A DNA stretch of 64,000 nt, from contig JAVEQI010000012.1 in assembly GCA_034007745.1 (NCBI GenBank), positions 1-64,000 on the forward strand. The letters are read 5' to 3'. A program made the position numbers and the translations under genes. Below are positions 32,718 to 41,484 of the stretch, piece after piece (the first letter of the stretch is position 1; every line of letters begins with the position of its first letter). The notes below the pieces were generated by a model, which worked only from the letters and a program-made list of their open reading frames with translations, ran no database searches and was not told where the DNA came from. This stretch comes from Desulforapulum sp034007745. Its GTDB lineage: Bacteria; Desulfobacterota; Desulfobacteria; Desulfobacterales; Desulfobacteraceae.

Positions 32718-35219
32718 ATGAAACATACATATCACATACACGGAATGACCTGTAACGGTTGCCGCAGTCACGTAGAAGAAACGCTTTCTAAAATAAAAAA
32801 CGTTTCTAACGTATCTGTTAGTTTAGAAAAGGCAGAAGCAACCATTGAAATGGAATCACATATTCCTATAGATACCTTTCAAGAGGTCTTAAAAAATGAT
32901 GGTGGAAATTACAGCATCCATAATATAGGAGAGCACCCCTATCATTCTGAAGCTGAAAAAGAAGAAAAACCCAAAGGTAAAGGTACTGGGACATTCTATT
33001 GCCCAATGCATTGCGAGGGTGATAAAACCTATGACAAACCAGGTGATTGTCCTGTCTGCGGAATGGATTTAGTTGAACAACAAAATCTATCAACTACCTC
33101 ATCAGAACAATGGACTTGTCCGATGCACCCGGAAATCATAAAGGACGAATTTGGTGCGTGTCCTATATGCGGAATGGATTTAGTACCAATGCAGCCAGAC
33201 ATTTCAGCAGAAGAAAAAACCTATAAAAAGCTGTTAAAGAAATTTTGGATGGCGGCGGTGTTTACTTTACCCATTTTTATAATTGCAATGAGCGAAATGC
33301 TTACCAGCAACCCATTATATGAGGTAATAGAGCAAAAACATTGGAATTGGGTTCAGTTTGTATTATCCATTCCTGTTGTGTTTTATGCCACCTGGATGTT
33401 TTTTGAACGTGCCTATAAAAGTATAAAAACGTGGAATCTCAACATGTTCACGCTTATTGGTATTGGGGCAGGAGTGGCTTGGCTATTTAGCCTTGTTGGT
33501 ATACTTTTCCCAGACATTTTCCCAAGTCAATTCAGGTCCGAATCTGGAGCGGTGCATGTTTATTTTGAAGCAGCAACTGTTATACTTACCCTTGTGCTTC
33601 TAGGGCAGCTTCTAGAGGCTCGCGCACATGGTAAAACCAACACTGCGGTAAAAGAGCTGCTGAAATTAACACCCAGCAAAGCCATAAAAATAGTGGATGG
33701 CCAAGATGTTGAGGTAAGTATTGATAAAATAAAATTAAACGATATTTTAAAAGTAAAACCTGGTGATAAAATTCCTGTCGATGGAGTGATAACAGAAGGT
33801 GAAACCACTATTGATGAGTCTATGATTACTGGAGAACCTATTCCCGTTAACAAAGCTGTAGATGATAAGGTAACTAGCGGGACAATTAACGGTAATCAAT
33901 CCTTTTTAATGAAAGCTGAAAAGGTAGGCAGCGACACCTTGCTTGCTCAAATTATCCGCATGGTGAATGATGCGAGCAGAAGTCGTGCACCAATTCAAAA
34001 TTTAGCAGATAAGGTGTCTGGTTATTTTGTACCGGCAGTTGTTCTAATCTCACTGACAACCTTTGCTGTGTGGGCAATTTGGGGGCCGGAACCAGTTTAT
34101 GTTTATGCCTTTGTTAATGCCATTGCAGTTTTAATAATTGCGTGTCCCTGTGCTTTAGGATTGGCAACACCCATGTCGGTTATGGTTGGTGTGGGTAAAG
34201 GTGCTCAAAATGGCGTGTTGATTAAAAATGCTGAAGCCCTTGAAAAAATGGACAAGGTAGACACATTAATCATTGATAAGACAGGAACGATTACCGAGGG
34301 AAAGCCAACAGTTGAAAAAGTTGGTGCATTTAACGGCAATTTAAATGAAAGCAAAGTGCTGCAATACATCGTGTCTTTAAACTATAATAGTGAACATCCA
34401 CTGGCCGAAGCTACTATAATATACGGTAAAGAGCAAAATGTTGAAATAATAAAATCAGAGGCATTTAGTGCAGTTACCGGTAAAGGTGTTGAAGCTGTTA
34501 TTAACGATCAAAAAGTAGCATTAGGTAATCCAAGAATGATGGAATATGCCAATGCGGAAGTAACCTCGCAAATGCAGGAAGAAGCTGAGACCTATCAAAA
34601 ACAGGGTAAAACAGTTTCCTATTTATCAATAGACAAGGCAGTTGTTGGTTATGTAGTCCTAGGCGATAAAATCAAAACAACAAGTGCGAAAGCCATCAAA
34701 GTCCTTCAGGAAAAAGGTATTGATGTAATCATGTTAACAGGCGATAATCACGATACAGCACAAGCTGTAGCTTCAGAACTAAACCTTGCGAACTTTAAAG
34801 CAAGTATGCTGCCCGCAGATAAACTCAAAGAGGTAGAGAAACTACAAGAAAAAGGTAAGGTGGTTGCTATGGCGGGAGATGGCATTAATGATGCCCCGGC
34901 ATTGGCAAAAAGTGATGTTGGTATTGCTATGGGCACAGGTACAGATGTGGCAATTGAAAGTGCAATGATAACTTTGGTTAAAGGTGATTTACACGGTATC
35001 GTTAAAGCCAAAAACCTAAGTCACGCTGTAATGACAAACATAAAGCAAAATCTCTTTTTTGCACTTGTCTATAATGCATTAGGTGTACCTATTGCAGCAG
35101 GTGTTTTGTTTCCGTTTTTTGGGATTTTATTATCGCCTATGATTGCTGCGTTAGCCATGAGCTTCAGCTCGGTTTCTGTGATTGCAAATGCATTACGATT
35201 AAGAACAGGCAAAGTTTAA
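32718..35219 (+). CDS. copA: Copper-translocating P1B-type ATPase with two heavy-metal-binding domains
   Basis: An 833-residue inner-membrane pump. An HMA domain with GMTCNGCRSH (residues 9-18) is followed by two HMBD modules, FYCPMH..CPVCGMDLV (about 92-121) and WTCPMH..CPICGMDLVPM (about 132-158). The transmembrane Cys-Pro-Cys is in ACPCALGLATP (476-478), the phosphorylated Asp in DKTGT (520), TGE in MITGEPIPV, and the hinge in AMAGDGINDAPALA. Six to eight membrane helices fit. The A/T-rich, Lys/Asn/Ile-heavy sequence and the double HMBD look like Bacteroidota pumps. Expected role: ATP-driven export of Cu(I) or Ag(I). Confidence 0.93.
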   Translation: MKHTYHIHGMTCNGCRSHVEETLSKIKNVSNVSVSLEKAEATIEMESHIPIDTFQEVLKNDGGNYSIHNIGEHPYHSEAEKEEKPKGKGTGTFYCPMHCEGDKTYDKPGDCPVCGMDLVEQQNLSTTSSEQWTCPMHPEIIKDEFGACPICGMDLVPMQPDISAEEKTYKKLLKKFWMAAVFTLPIFIIAMSEMLTSNPLYEVIEQKHWNWVQFVLSIPVVFYATWMFFERAYKSIKTWNLNMFTLIGIGAGVAWLFSLVGILFPDIFPSQFRSESGAVHVYFEAATVILTLVLLGQLLEARAHGKTNTAVKELLKLTPSKAIKIVDGQDVEVSIDKIKLNDILKVKPGDKIPVDGVITEGETTIDESMITGEPIPVNKAVDDKVTSGTINGNQSFLMKAEKVGSDTLLAQIIRMVNDASRSRAPIQNLADKVSGYFVPAVVLISLTTFAVWAIWGPEPVYVYAFVNAIAVLIIACPCALGLATPMSVMVGVGKGAQNGVLIKNAEALEKMDKVDTLIIDKTGTITEGKPTVEKVGAFNGNLNESKVLQYIVSLNYNSEHPLAEATIIYGKEQNVEIIKSEAFSAVTGKGVEAVINDQKVALGNPRMMEYANAEVTSQMQEEAETYQKQGKTVSYLSIDKAVVGYVVLGDKIKTTSAKAIKVLQEKGIDVIMLTGDNHDTAQAVASELNLANFKASMLPADKLKEVEKLQEKGKVVAMAGDGINDAPALAKSDVGIAMGTGTDVAIESAMITLVKGDLHGIVKAKNLSHAVMTNIKQNLFFALVYNALGVPIAAGVLFPFFGILLSPMIAALAMSFSSVSVIANALRLRTGKV

Positions 35220-35408
35220 CCTTTAAAATCAGACAATAACAGCTTGATGAACTTGATTTTTTTAGTAGATCAATCCATGGGTGGACAGGGCCAACCGAAA
35301 TGAAAAGAGCTGGCTATGACCTGATTATTACAGCAAAACGACCAGTTTAGCAGTTTAGGAAAAGGCAGGAAGTTGGTAATAATATTTTTTAAAAAAAGGA
35401 GTTTAACC

Positions 35409-35957
35409 ATGAGAAAAACAATCTTTAGTTGTCTGGCAATATCGCTTTTGCTGGCTACCTCCCTGTGGGCGGCTGAAAACCAACCAATGCATACACAAAA
35501 TCCTTCCTCTTCAGGTTCTGAATATGGAGCTGGAGGAGGCATGGGACCTGGAATGATGGTACCGGGGTCGGGTTACCACGGACGAGGGCCTGGAATGATG
35601 GATTATGATCACCACATGGGCCGCGGAATGCGCGGGTATGGCCATGGGATGGCCCCTGACTCACAAGGATGGCAGCATATGTCCCCTGAGCAGCGTGAGC
35701 AGTGGCGACAGGCTCGCTCCCAGTTTATGCAGGATACATTGCCGCTACGGCAAGAGTTGAGTGCCAAACAGATGGAACTTGAGGTGGTTTGGGACCAGAA
35801 AAACCCAGATCCTGAGAAGGTAAAAGCGTTATCAGACCGAATAGCTGAGCTGCGCTCCAAGTTGGATCAAAAACACGACAAATACCTGACCCAGTGCCGA
35901 CAGGAGTTTGGAGATCGTGGCTGGGCTTGTCCCGGTGGCGGCCGAAGGGGTTATTAA
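35409..35957 (+). CDS. ZraP/Spy-like periplasmic metal-associated protein
   Basis: About 182 residues from ATG 35409 (AAGGAG upstream). A signal peptide (IFSCLAISLLLATSLWAAE) is followed by a Met/His/Gly-rich segment with many metal ligands (MGPGMMVPGSGYHGRGPGMMDYDHHMGRGMRGYGHGM shown only in part) and an LTXXQ-like helical half: MSPEQREQWRQARSQFMQD, LRQELSAKQMELE, KVKALSDRIAELRSKLD. ZraP/CpxP proteins are zinc- or copper-binding chaperones of the periplasm. The position after a copper ATPase fits a metal-stress role. Confidence 0.82.
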   Translation: MRKTIFSCLAISLLLATSLWAAENQPMHTQNPSSSGSEYGAGGGMGPGMMVPGSGYHGRGPGMMDYDHHMGRGMRGYGHGMAPDSQGWQHMSPEQREQWRQARSQFMQDTLPLRQELSAKQMELEVVWDQKNPDPEKVKALSDRIAELRSKLDQKHDKYLTQCRQEFGDRGWACPGGGRRGY

Positions 35958-36280
35958 GGCTTATTTTAAGAACAAGGATTGAACTTCTGCCCGGCATCTT
36001 GCATATCCGGCCAACTAACGCTTGCCAGTTTTAGACACCAAATAGCTACAATCTTATTTTGTGGCATAAAATGAAACAAACCAGCACTGTTCAAATATTG
36101 TATTTGCAAGATTTAAGAAGAAAAACGGAGGCTGAGGACAAGCCATGAAACATTCATATATACCACCGGCACAGTCGGAGCGAAAGAGACGTCCGGTCAT
36201 AGCGAACGATGAGACTCCCCCTGTTGCAGCGTCTCCATGGGGGTTTCTTATAAAATCATTCCGGCAAAGAATTCGATTCC
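35958..36280. other. Noncoding or decayed stretch before the methyltransferase remnant
   Basis: No intact gene is seen in these 323 bp. A short frame opens at ATG 36145 but has no recognisable family and runs out of frame into the methyltransferase remnant. It may be the decayed 5' part of that gene. Confidence 0.4.
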
Positions 36281-36520
36281 CGTATGCACCACCCACAATA
36301 TACAGGGTTGTTTGTGATTGTATTCGGTGAAGAAATAGTGCACTGGCCCACCATCGTATCACTAGCAGCATTCCCGATTATAGTACTCGCTTATACGCTG
36401 CTCGCACGCAAAGAAGAGCGTTAGATGGTGGCAAAATTCGGCGATCAGTACCAAGATTACCAAAGGCATGTACCCATATTTATTCCAAGGCGCAACAATG
36501 GCCGGAAAGAGGAGGTATAA
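36281..36520 (+). pseudogene. Isoprenylcysteine/phospholipid methyltransferase-family remnant with in-frame TAG
   Basis: The frame reads RMHHPQYTGLFVIVFGEEI, VHWPTIVSLAAFPIIVLAY and TLLARKEER, then TAG at 36422-36424, then MVAKFGDQYQDYQRHVPIFIP to TAA at 36518-36520. HPQYTG, the paired membrane segments and KEER-x-x-x-x-KFG-x-x-Y-x-x-Y are the C-terminal half of the ICMT/PEMT-like family. The N-terminal half is not recognisable. The TAG falls where the family has a charged residue. A following stretch reads QTLTIVSGIVLLIVFALVGGI without a start codon. Confidence 0.6.
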
Positions 36521-36716
36521 ACGGATGCACAAACCTTGACGATTGTCAGCGGCATTGTCCTGCTGATTGTCTTCGCCCTGGTGGGTGGAATATAAGGCGT
36601 CGTAATGCCCGACTAATGCCCAAAGAACAGCGGCGGAATAAGAACACATGATGTTTTAACGGAATATATGTGTTTCGCCTTTATGTGTTAAATCGGTTTA
36701 AATAAGGGAAAGGACT

Positions 36717-37814
36717 ATGGCGAAAGACCCGGTTTGCGGTATGGAGACAAACAACGGACAGGCTCGGTCAAGAACCCTGTATATGGGGGAAGAGTATCTT
36801 TTTTGTAGCGAGGACTGCAAGGTGAAAATTGAAAAAAATCCCGAAAAACACTCGAATGTACTGGAAAATGATGTCTCGAAAACACGCAAGGTGGTTGTGG
36901 TAGGGGCAGGCCAGGTTGGGGCGACCATCTGTTTTGCGCTTACGATGAGTAGTCTTGCTTCGACCATAGTCCTTGTCGATTTGGATTCCGACTTGGCCGA
37001 GGGTCATGCCATGGATCTGAATCACGGCCTTTCATTTGTTCAACCGACAAGAATTTTTGCGGGGAGTTATTCGGATTGCAGAGGTGCGGAGATTGTTATC
37101 ATTACCGCAGGTGCAGCTCAAAAGCCGGGTGAGACACGGCTGGATCTTGTTCGCAAAAACACGGAGATTTTCAGGGAGATCATTCCCAAAATCACGGCAC
37201 ATGAACCAAAAACGTTGCTGATCGTATCCAACCCCGTTGATATTTTAACGTATGTGGCCCTCAAAATTTCCAACTATCCCATGAACCGGGTCATCGGGTC
37301 AGGGACCGTTCTCGACACGGCGCGCTTTAGATTCCTGCTCAGCAGGCATTGTGGTGTCGACCCCCGCAACGTGCACGCTTACATTATTGGCGAGCACGGT
37401 GACAGCGAGGTTCCCGTCTGGAGTCAGGCCAATATTGCCGGTCTGGCCTTGAAAAAACATTGTCCTGTTTGTGAAAGAAACTGTTCACCTGAGCAAAGGG
37501 ATGAGATTTTCGGTCAGGTAAGAAATGCAGCATACGAGATTATCAGTCGTAAGGGGCATACCAATTTCGCCATCGCACTTGCCGTCGATCGAATTGTTGG
37601 CACCATACTGCGAAATGAGAACAGTGTCCTGACAGTTTCCACCTTGATCAATGATTTCTATGGTATCTCTGATATCTGTCTGAGTGTACCCACCATCTTG
37701 AACATGAACGGCATTTCAAAACACATTCATATAAACCTGGATGAAAGTGAGCGTCACAATCTACAAATCTCCGCAGAAACCTTAAAAAAAACGATCCGGG
37801 AACTCAATATCTGA
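36717..37814 (+). CDS. YHS-domain and L-lactate dehydrogenase fusion
   Basis: A 365-residue fusion. Residues 1-50 are a YHS domain: KDPVCGMETNN and EEYLFCSEDCKVKIEKNPEKH (Cys7, Cys30, Cys34). Residues about 56-365 form a full-length L-LDH/MDH-type protein: VVVVGAGQVGATI, LVDLDSDLAEGHAMDLNHG, AGAAQKPGETRLDLV with Gln135 at the lactate-specificity position, SNPVDILTYVALK, GSGTVLDTARFRFLLS and GEHGDSEVPVWS with catalytic His227. An extra cysteine cluster CPVCERNC (249, 252, 256) follows. The YHS domain may bind metal and tether or regulate the enzyme. Neighbours are stress and metal genes. Confidence 0.88.
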   Translation: MAKDPVCGMETNNGQARSRTLYMGEEYLFCSEDCKVKIEKNPEKHSNVLENDVSKTRKVVVVGAGQVGATICFALTMSSLASTIVLVDLDSDLAEGHAMDLNHGLSFVQPTRIFAGSYSDCRGAEIVIITAGAAQKPGETRLDLVRKNTEIFREIIPKITAHEPKTLLIVSNPVDILTYVALKISNYPMNRVIGSGTVLDTARFRFLLSRHCGVDPRNVHAYIIGEHGDSEVPVWSQANIAGLALKKHCPVCERNCSPEQRDEIFGQVRNAAYEIISRKGHTNFAIALAVDRIVGTILRNENSVLTVSTLINDFYGISDICLSVPTILNMNGISKHIHINLDESERHNLQISAETLKKTIRELNI

Positions 37815-38213
37815 GAGGAGGAAAGAGGAGAAGTCAGGATGTGCCTACCGATCCTATACAAAATCTTGGAAGATCGAAAAAATGGGAAGATCAAAGGGCT
37901 GGCTGGAGCTCAACTTGGGTTGTAAAAGCATGCTCAGAGAACATGGGTTTTTGTTTTCAATTAAATCACTGTTTTTATCTTGACATACATTTCTGTAATT
38001 GGGTACCATGCATTCGCATGATGCATCGGTAAGTATAAAAGAACCCTTTAAAAAAATTGATCTACTCAGACGTGAATTGGATGAGCGTTCACTGTGAATT
38101 TGGACTATGACTGAGGCATTAGCAGTCGGGTATGAGAGATGGAGAAGAAGCAACCGAGTAATTCGGCTTGTAAATTTCAGGCAAACGGGTATATGAATTT
38201 GAAGAGGTGAATC
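37815..38213. other. 399-bp intergenic region between the YHS-LDH and UspA genes
   Basis: No convincing gene. ATG 37839 has GAGGAGAAGTCAGG upstream and opens a 28-codon frame (MCLPILYKILEDRKNGKIKG and so on) without a known family. TTGACA at 37980-37985 and TACCAT at 38004-38009, 18 bp apart, could be a promoter for the UspA gene. Confidence 0.35.
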
Positions 38214-38687
38214 ATGGCATGCAAGATTTTGGTGGCAATAGATGAATCCAAGAGCTCTTTAAAGGCGATCCGCTACGTGGCTGAGACCATGAAATGCGAG
38301 GTGGAAATCACCCTTCTGAGTATCCTGCCTGATGCCATAGGAGCCTGTGGCCTTGAGGGACCTTCCTTAATACCGCTATTCAAGGAGAATCGGAAAGCCT
38401 TTTGTTCAATTGAGGACGCCAAGCGGGAAAACGTGCAGACGTTTATAAACCAGGCGAAAGAAGCGCTTGTTATGGCGGGTTTCTCCCCAGAGAACGTTAA
38501 GTTGAAAATCCGCAAAAAGGAAAAGGGCATCGCACAGGACATCATGAAGGAGGCAAGAGATGGCGGATACGACAGCATTGTCGTGGGAAGAAGGGGTCTT
38601 TCCGGCCTAAAGGAGTTCTTCATGGGAAGCGTTTCGAACAAGGTGGTCCATTCAGCAGATGACATGGCCGTGATTGTGGTGGACTGA
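38214..38687 (+). CDS. Universal stress protein, UspA family
   Basis: A 157-residue single-domain Usp. It starts ILVAIDESKSSLKAIRYVAE, and its ATP-binding end reads YDSIVVGRRGLSGLKEFFMGSVSNKVVHSADDMAVIVV, the G-x2-G-x9-G-(S/T) pattern of nucleotide-binding Usps. It is expected in the cytoplasm as a stress-response protein of unknown precise activity. AGAGGTGAATC precedes the ATG. It is followed 44 bp later by a small exported protein. Confidence 0.92.
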   Translation: MACKILVAIDESKSSLKAIRYVAETMKCEVEITLLSILPDAIGACGLEGPSLIPLFKENRKAFCSIEDAKRENVQTFINQAKEALVMAGFSPENVKLKIRKKEKGIAQDIMKEARDGGYDSIVVGRRGLSGLKEFFMGSVSNKVVHSADDMAVIVVD

Positions 38688-38731
38688 CGATAAAAAGGGA
38701 TTTTAATCACAGGGGCTATTGGAGGATTATC

Positions 38732-39052
38732 ATGAATAATATATTTAAGATATTGTTGCTTTCTTTCTTATTTGTTGGGCTTGCCCTGCCCGCATATGCG
38801 GCAGAAGCTAAAACGGATGATAAAATCGTTGAAGACTATATGCCAAGCCTGATTACCAAAACCCCTTTTGAAGGCCGCATGCTCGCCATTAAAATGATAA
38901 GAAAAACCATAGGAACTATTCAACAAGATCCAGAAATCAAAAAAGCCGTTAGAAAAAAATATGAAGATGATCCTCAACTATTAATGTATGCGGCAGAGCT
39001 GGTTGCAATAGAGTTTAAAACCATTGCCATTGCAAACAACTATTGGCGATAA
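38732..39052 (+). CDS. Small exported protein of unknown function
   Basis: A 106-residue protein with a clear signal peptide (residues 1-24, ending LPAYAAEA). The mature part is helical and charged: IVEDYMPSLITKTPFEGRMLAIKMIRKT and IQQDPEIKKAVRKKYEDDPQLLMYAAEL. No cysteines or known motif are seen. GGAGGATTATC gives a strong ribosome site, which supports a real gene. It follows uspA on the same strand. Confidence 0.65.
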   Translation: MNNIFKILLLSFLFVGLALPAYAAEAKTDDKIVEDYMPSLITKTPFEGRMLAIKMIRKTIGTIQQDPEIKKAVRKKYEDDPQLLMYAAELVAIEFKTIAIANNYWR

Positions 39053-39159
39053 ATCTAACGTAATATAGCTGGATTGAACTGCACTAGCGAGGGAGCTGGA
39101 AACCGACGCAGCTCCCACACAGAAAGGTCGAGTCAGAAGGGACAGGTCTTCCAAGATCA

Positions 39160-39504
39160 CTAGGGAGTGTATTTGATTTTTGCAAACACTTCGGGTGTGG
39201 GTTTAGGCAGTCCTGCGATCTTCCATGCAACAATGGGATCTGGAAATTGTTTGTAGTTGCAGTCTTTTGGCTGATGAACATTTTTACACACAGCCCTGAG
39301 TATGGGAAATGCATTGAATTTCTTCCAATAGTCCCGCATGAATCTTACAATTTCCAGTCTCTCCTCGCTCAGCGGACATTCGGCTGAAGCCATTTCCTTT
39401 TCAGCCATGGCGCAGGCAAACGCTTCGTTCCAGTTTTCAAAATCCTTGAGATACCCCTCTTCATCCAGGAGAACGGTTAAATCTATATTTTCGTATGTTT
39501 CCAT
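39160..39504 (-). CDS. DsrC/TusE-family protein lacking the redox cysteines
   Basis: A 114-residue DsrC-fold protein: LDEEGYLKDFENWNEAFACAMAEKE, RLEIVRFMRDYWKKFNAFPILRAVCK and WKIAGLPKPTPEVFAKIKYTP. In true DsrC the C-terminal arm is ACKIAGLPKPTGCV and carries both reactive cysteines. Here the first is Trp (AWK) and the second is replaced by Pro-Glu, with eight added residues. It therefore cannot form the DsrC trisulfide. Cys-less DsrC homologues have been proposed as regulatory proteins. TTGGAGG precedes the ATG. The remaining cysteines are elsewhere. Confidence 0.82.
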   Translation of the reverse strand: METYENIDLTVLLDEEGYLKDFENWNEAFACAMAEKEMASAECPLSEERLEIVRFMRDYWKKFNAFPILRAVCKNVHQPKDCNYKQFPDPIVAWKIAGLPKPTPEVFAKIKYTP

Positions 39505-39649
39505 GATTGACCTCCAAACGAGTAAATGAATAGATTAAGTCAGTGGTGTGCCATTGCGGCATACCAGTCAAGAACAGGATTGTAAATGGTGGTGGATCAA
39601 ATACTTGCCACACTGTTCTTTTGAACATATTTCAAATCGTCCCAGCTTG

Positions 39650-40249
39650 TCAAGAAAAAACAGCCAGGGCAGGACCTGCCATGGCCAGGGTCCAGATGGT
39701 CGTCCGTCTTGACCTGGAAAAAGAGGGATCAATCGTTCTCTCCCGGGCAAAAAAGGCCATCAGCACCAGAACAATGGTGATGGCAATGCCGCCAAGACTT
39801 ATGATGTTGGTGTTCACCCCAAAGGGATACATGATGAGAAAAGAGATCAGTATGCCCACGGGAAGGGTGAAAATCGCAACAAAGGCAGATCGAAAATGGA
39901 GCAGAAAGATGATGCAGACAAGGGTGACAACGATCGTCTCTTCGACAAGCTTGGATTTCAGGTTCGCAACCGCCCGCTCAATAAGAGAAGAGCGGTCGTA
40001 GCCTGCAACAATCTCGACCCCGTCGGGCAGGCCTTTCTCCAGATCCTTTAATTTTTCCTTGACCCGTTGAATCACCTCAAGGGCATTTTCGCCGTACCGC
40101 ATGATGACCACGCCGCCGACACACTCCCCCTGCCCGTTTCATTCCAGGATGCCCCGACGAAGTTCAGGACCAATGCCGATATCGGCAATATCCTTTAAAA
40201 GAATCGGGGTCCCTTTCTCGCTGACCGTTCGCTTATTTTTTAACGGCAT
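39650..40249 (-). pseudogene. Fragment of a CusA/CzcA-type heavy-metal RND efflux pump
   Basis: The minus strand reads SEKGTPILLKDIADIGIGPELRRGILE, then TGA at 40139-40141, then NGQGECVGGVVIMRYGENALEVI, LPDGVEIVAGYDRSSLIERAV, VEETIVVTLVCIIFLLHFRSAF and MYPFGVNTNIISLGGIAI. These are successive stretches of the CusA/CzcA periplasmic and first membrane regions. After SLGGIAI the sequence changes to an unrelated tail and stops at 39650. Only about 200 of more than 1000 residues remain. The TGA sits where the family has Trp or Leu (RRGI-x-E-W/L-NG). Confidence 0.8.
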
Positions 40250-40260
40250 TTGAATTAACG

Positions 40261-41121
40261 GGTGTCGTTTGCACTGAAAAACTTAGGCCAGCCGTGTCAT
40301 GGTCATCATAAAACCAATTACCCTGGAGGTTTATGATGGCCCCAAAAGTTGAAAGGATAGACACGATACCGCTTATCATTGCAACCCTTGAGAAGATGAG
40401 TGTTCAGAAAACAATTGACAGCATTTATCTTGCACATGGCAACTGGAGCGGTCTCAGCTATGGCCAGTTGACAGTTTTATTCGTAACCTATGTGATACAT
40501 TCCTTGACCCATCATTTTTCCGGGATGGAATCTTGGACCAATCAACACAAAACAGTTATCGAACGTGTCACAGGCTGGACCGTGGGTGAAAAGGACGCCC
40601 AGGGCCGAACACCCCTTTTAAAATGGTGGAGGTGTTGAATCTTGCCTTGGTGGTAAATCGTAATGAAAGTACACGCTACTACAGGGGCGAGTGGTTGGTG
40701 GAAAGAGGATTTCATCGTCTAAAGAAAGGGTGCATCCCCGCACTACCTTTGTTTTTGCGTTTGCCGAAAAGGATCAAAGGCTTGATGGTGATGTTGACCA
40801 TAGCCCTTCAGGCATTGACCCTGATGGAATTTGTCGTTCGCAGAGAATTGTCCAAAACTGATGAACCTATTGCAGGGCTTGTTCCCGGCAATCCTAAAAG
40901 GAAGACGAAACGCCCCACTGCGGAACGACTTCTTTCACAATTCGGCAGTCTTCATCTTTTAATCGAAGAGAAGGGAGGAAAAATTTCTGCTGTAGTGGTT
41001 GAAGAGTTGACGACTCTACAGAAAAAAATCCTGGCACTCCTGGAATTGCCAGAAAAAATTTAAGTTGCTTTTGAGTGCCAAAGACGTATTGATAAAGGAT
41101 TTGGCGTTTTCGGTCAGACAC
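40261..41121 (+). mobile_element. Deleted IS1634-family insertion sequence
   Basis: The element holds two pieces of one transposase and ends in sequences that begin GTGTC (left, about 40262) and end GACAC (right, 41117-41121), which may be the terminal inverted repeats. Full IS1634-type elements are about 1.7-2 kb; this copy is about 860 bp, so it has lost its centre and cannot move on its own. It lies next to the RND fragment and may have caused that truncation. Confidence 0.65.
40333..41063 (+). pseudogene. Internally deleted IS1634-type transposase
   Basis: The 5' piece (40333-40638) has the DUF4277 N-terminus: KVERIDTIPLIIATLEKMSVQ, HGNWSGLSYGQLTVLFVTYV and HHFSGMESWTNQH. The 3' piece, in another frame from about 40623, has YYRGEWLVERGFHRLKKG, ALPLFLRLPKRIKGLMVMLTIALQ, LVPGNPKRKTKRPTAERLL and LTTLQKKILALLELP, the usual C-terminus. 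The central part with most of the DDE catalytic residues is gone. Confidence 0.8.
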
Positions 41122-41484
41122 TAACTAAATATGTCGTATTTCCCGACCTAGGAGATGGCCACCATTCATTCGGTGATGTTGGGGAAAAAACCCTTTGCAA
41201 ATGGCAAGGAAAATTTCCATGCAAACGAAAAAACCGTAGATCGCATTATAGAACAATTCTTTTTGCATTACCAGGCAACAAATTGCCAGTTGACAACGGC
41301 CCCTGCCAGAAGTAACAGACCAACCGCCACCAATGATGATGATGAACAAACAAAACCAATATGAGAGTTGCTGAACATCAAGCCCATTGTTTTTTATCGA
41401 TTTACGTGTATAGTTAATTGAAAAAAATTTAGGTTGGTTGTAAACATCCTTGCAAAAAAATCCGGCAATGACAGGAAAAGAGCG
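41122..41484. other. 363-bp region between IS remnant and livF
   Basis: No intact gene. The minus strand contains broken hydrophobic frames (for example GLLLLAGAVVNWQFVAW) that may be the debris of a small membrane protein. A/T-rich sequence at 41385-41440 may act as promoter for livF. The usual upstream livKHMG genes are not here. Confidence 0.4.

Noticed and set aside
36422..36424. TAG read as pyrrolysine in the methyltransferase-like frame
   Set aside because: The first half of the gene is unrecognisable and a further stop follows soon. Without pyl genes in view, a pseudogene is the simpler reading.
40139..40141. TGA read as selenocysteine in the RND fragment
   Set aside because: The gene is truncated at both ends, the family has no Cys there and no SECIS hairpin was recognised.
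41155..41364. A 69-codon plus-strand gene or an immunity-type membrane protein on the minus strand
   Set aside because: Frames are broken, no ribosome site is present and no motif is convincing.
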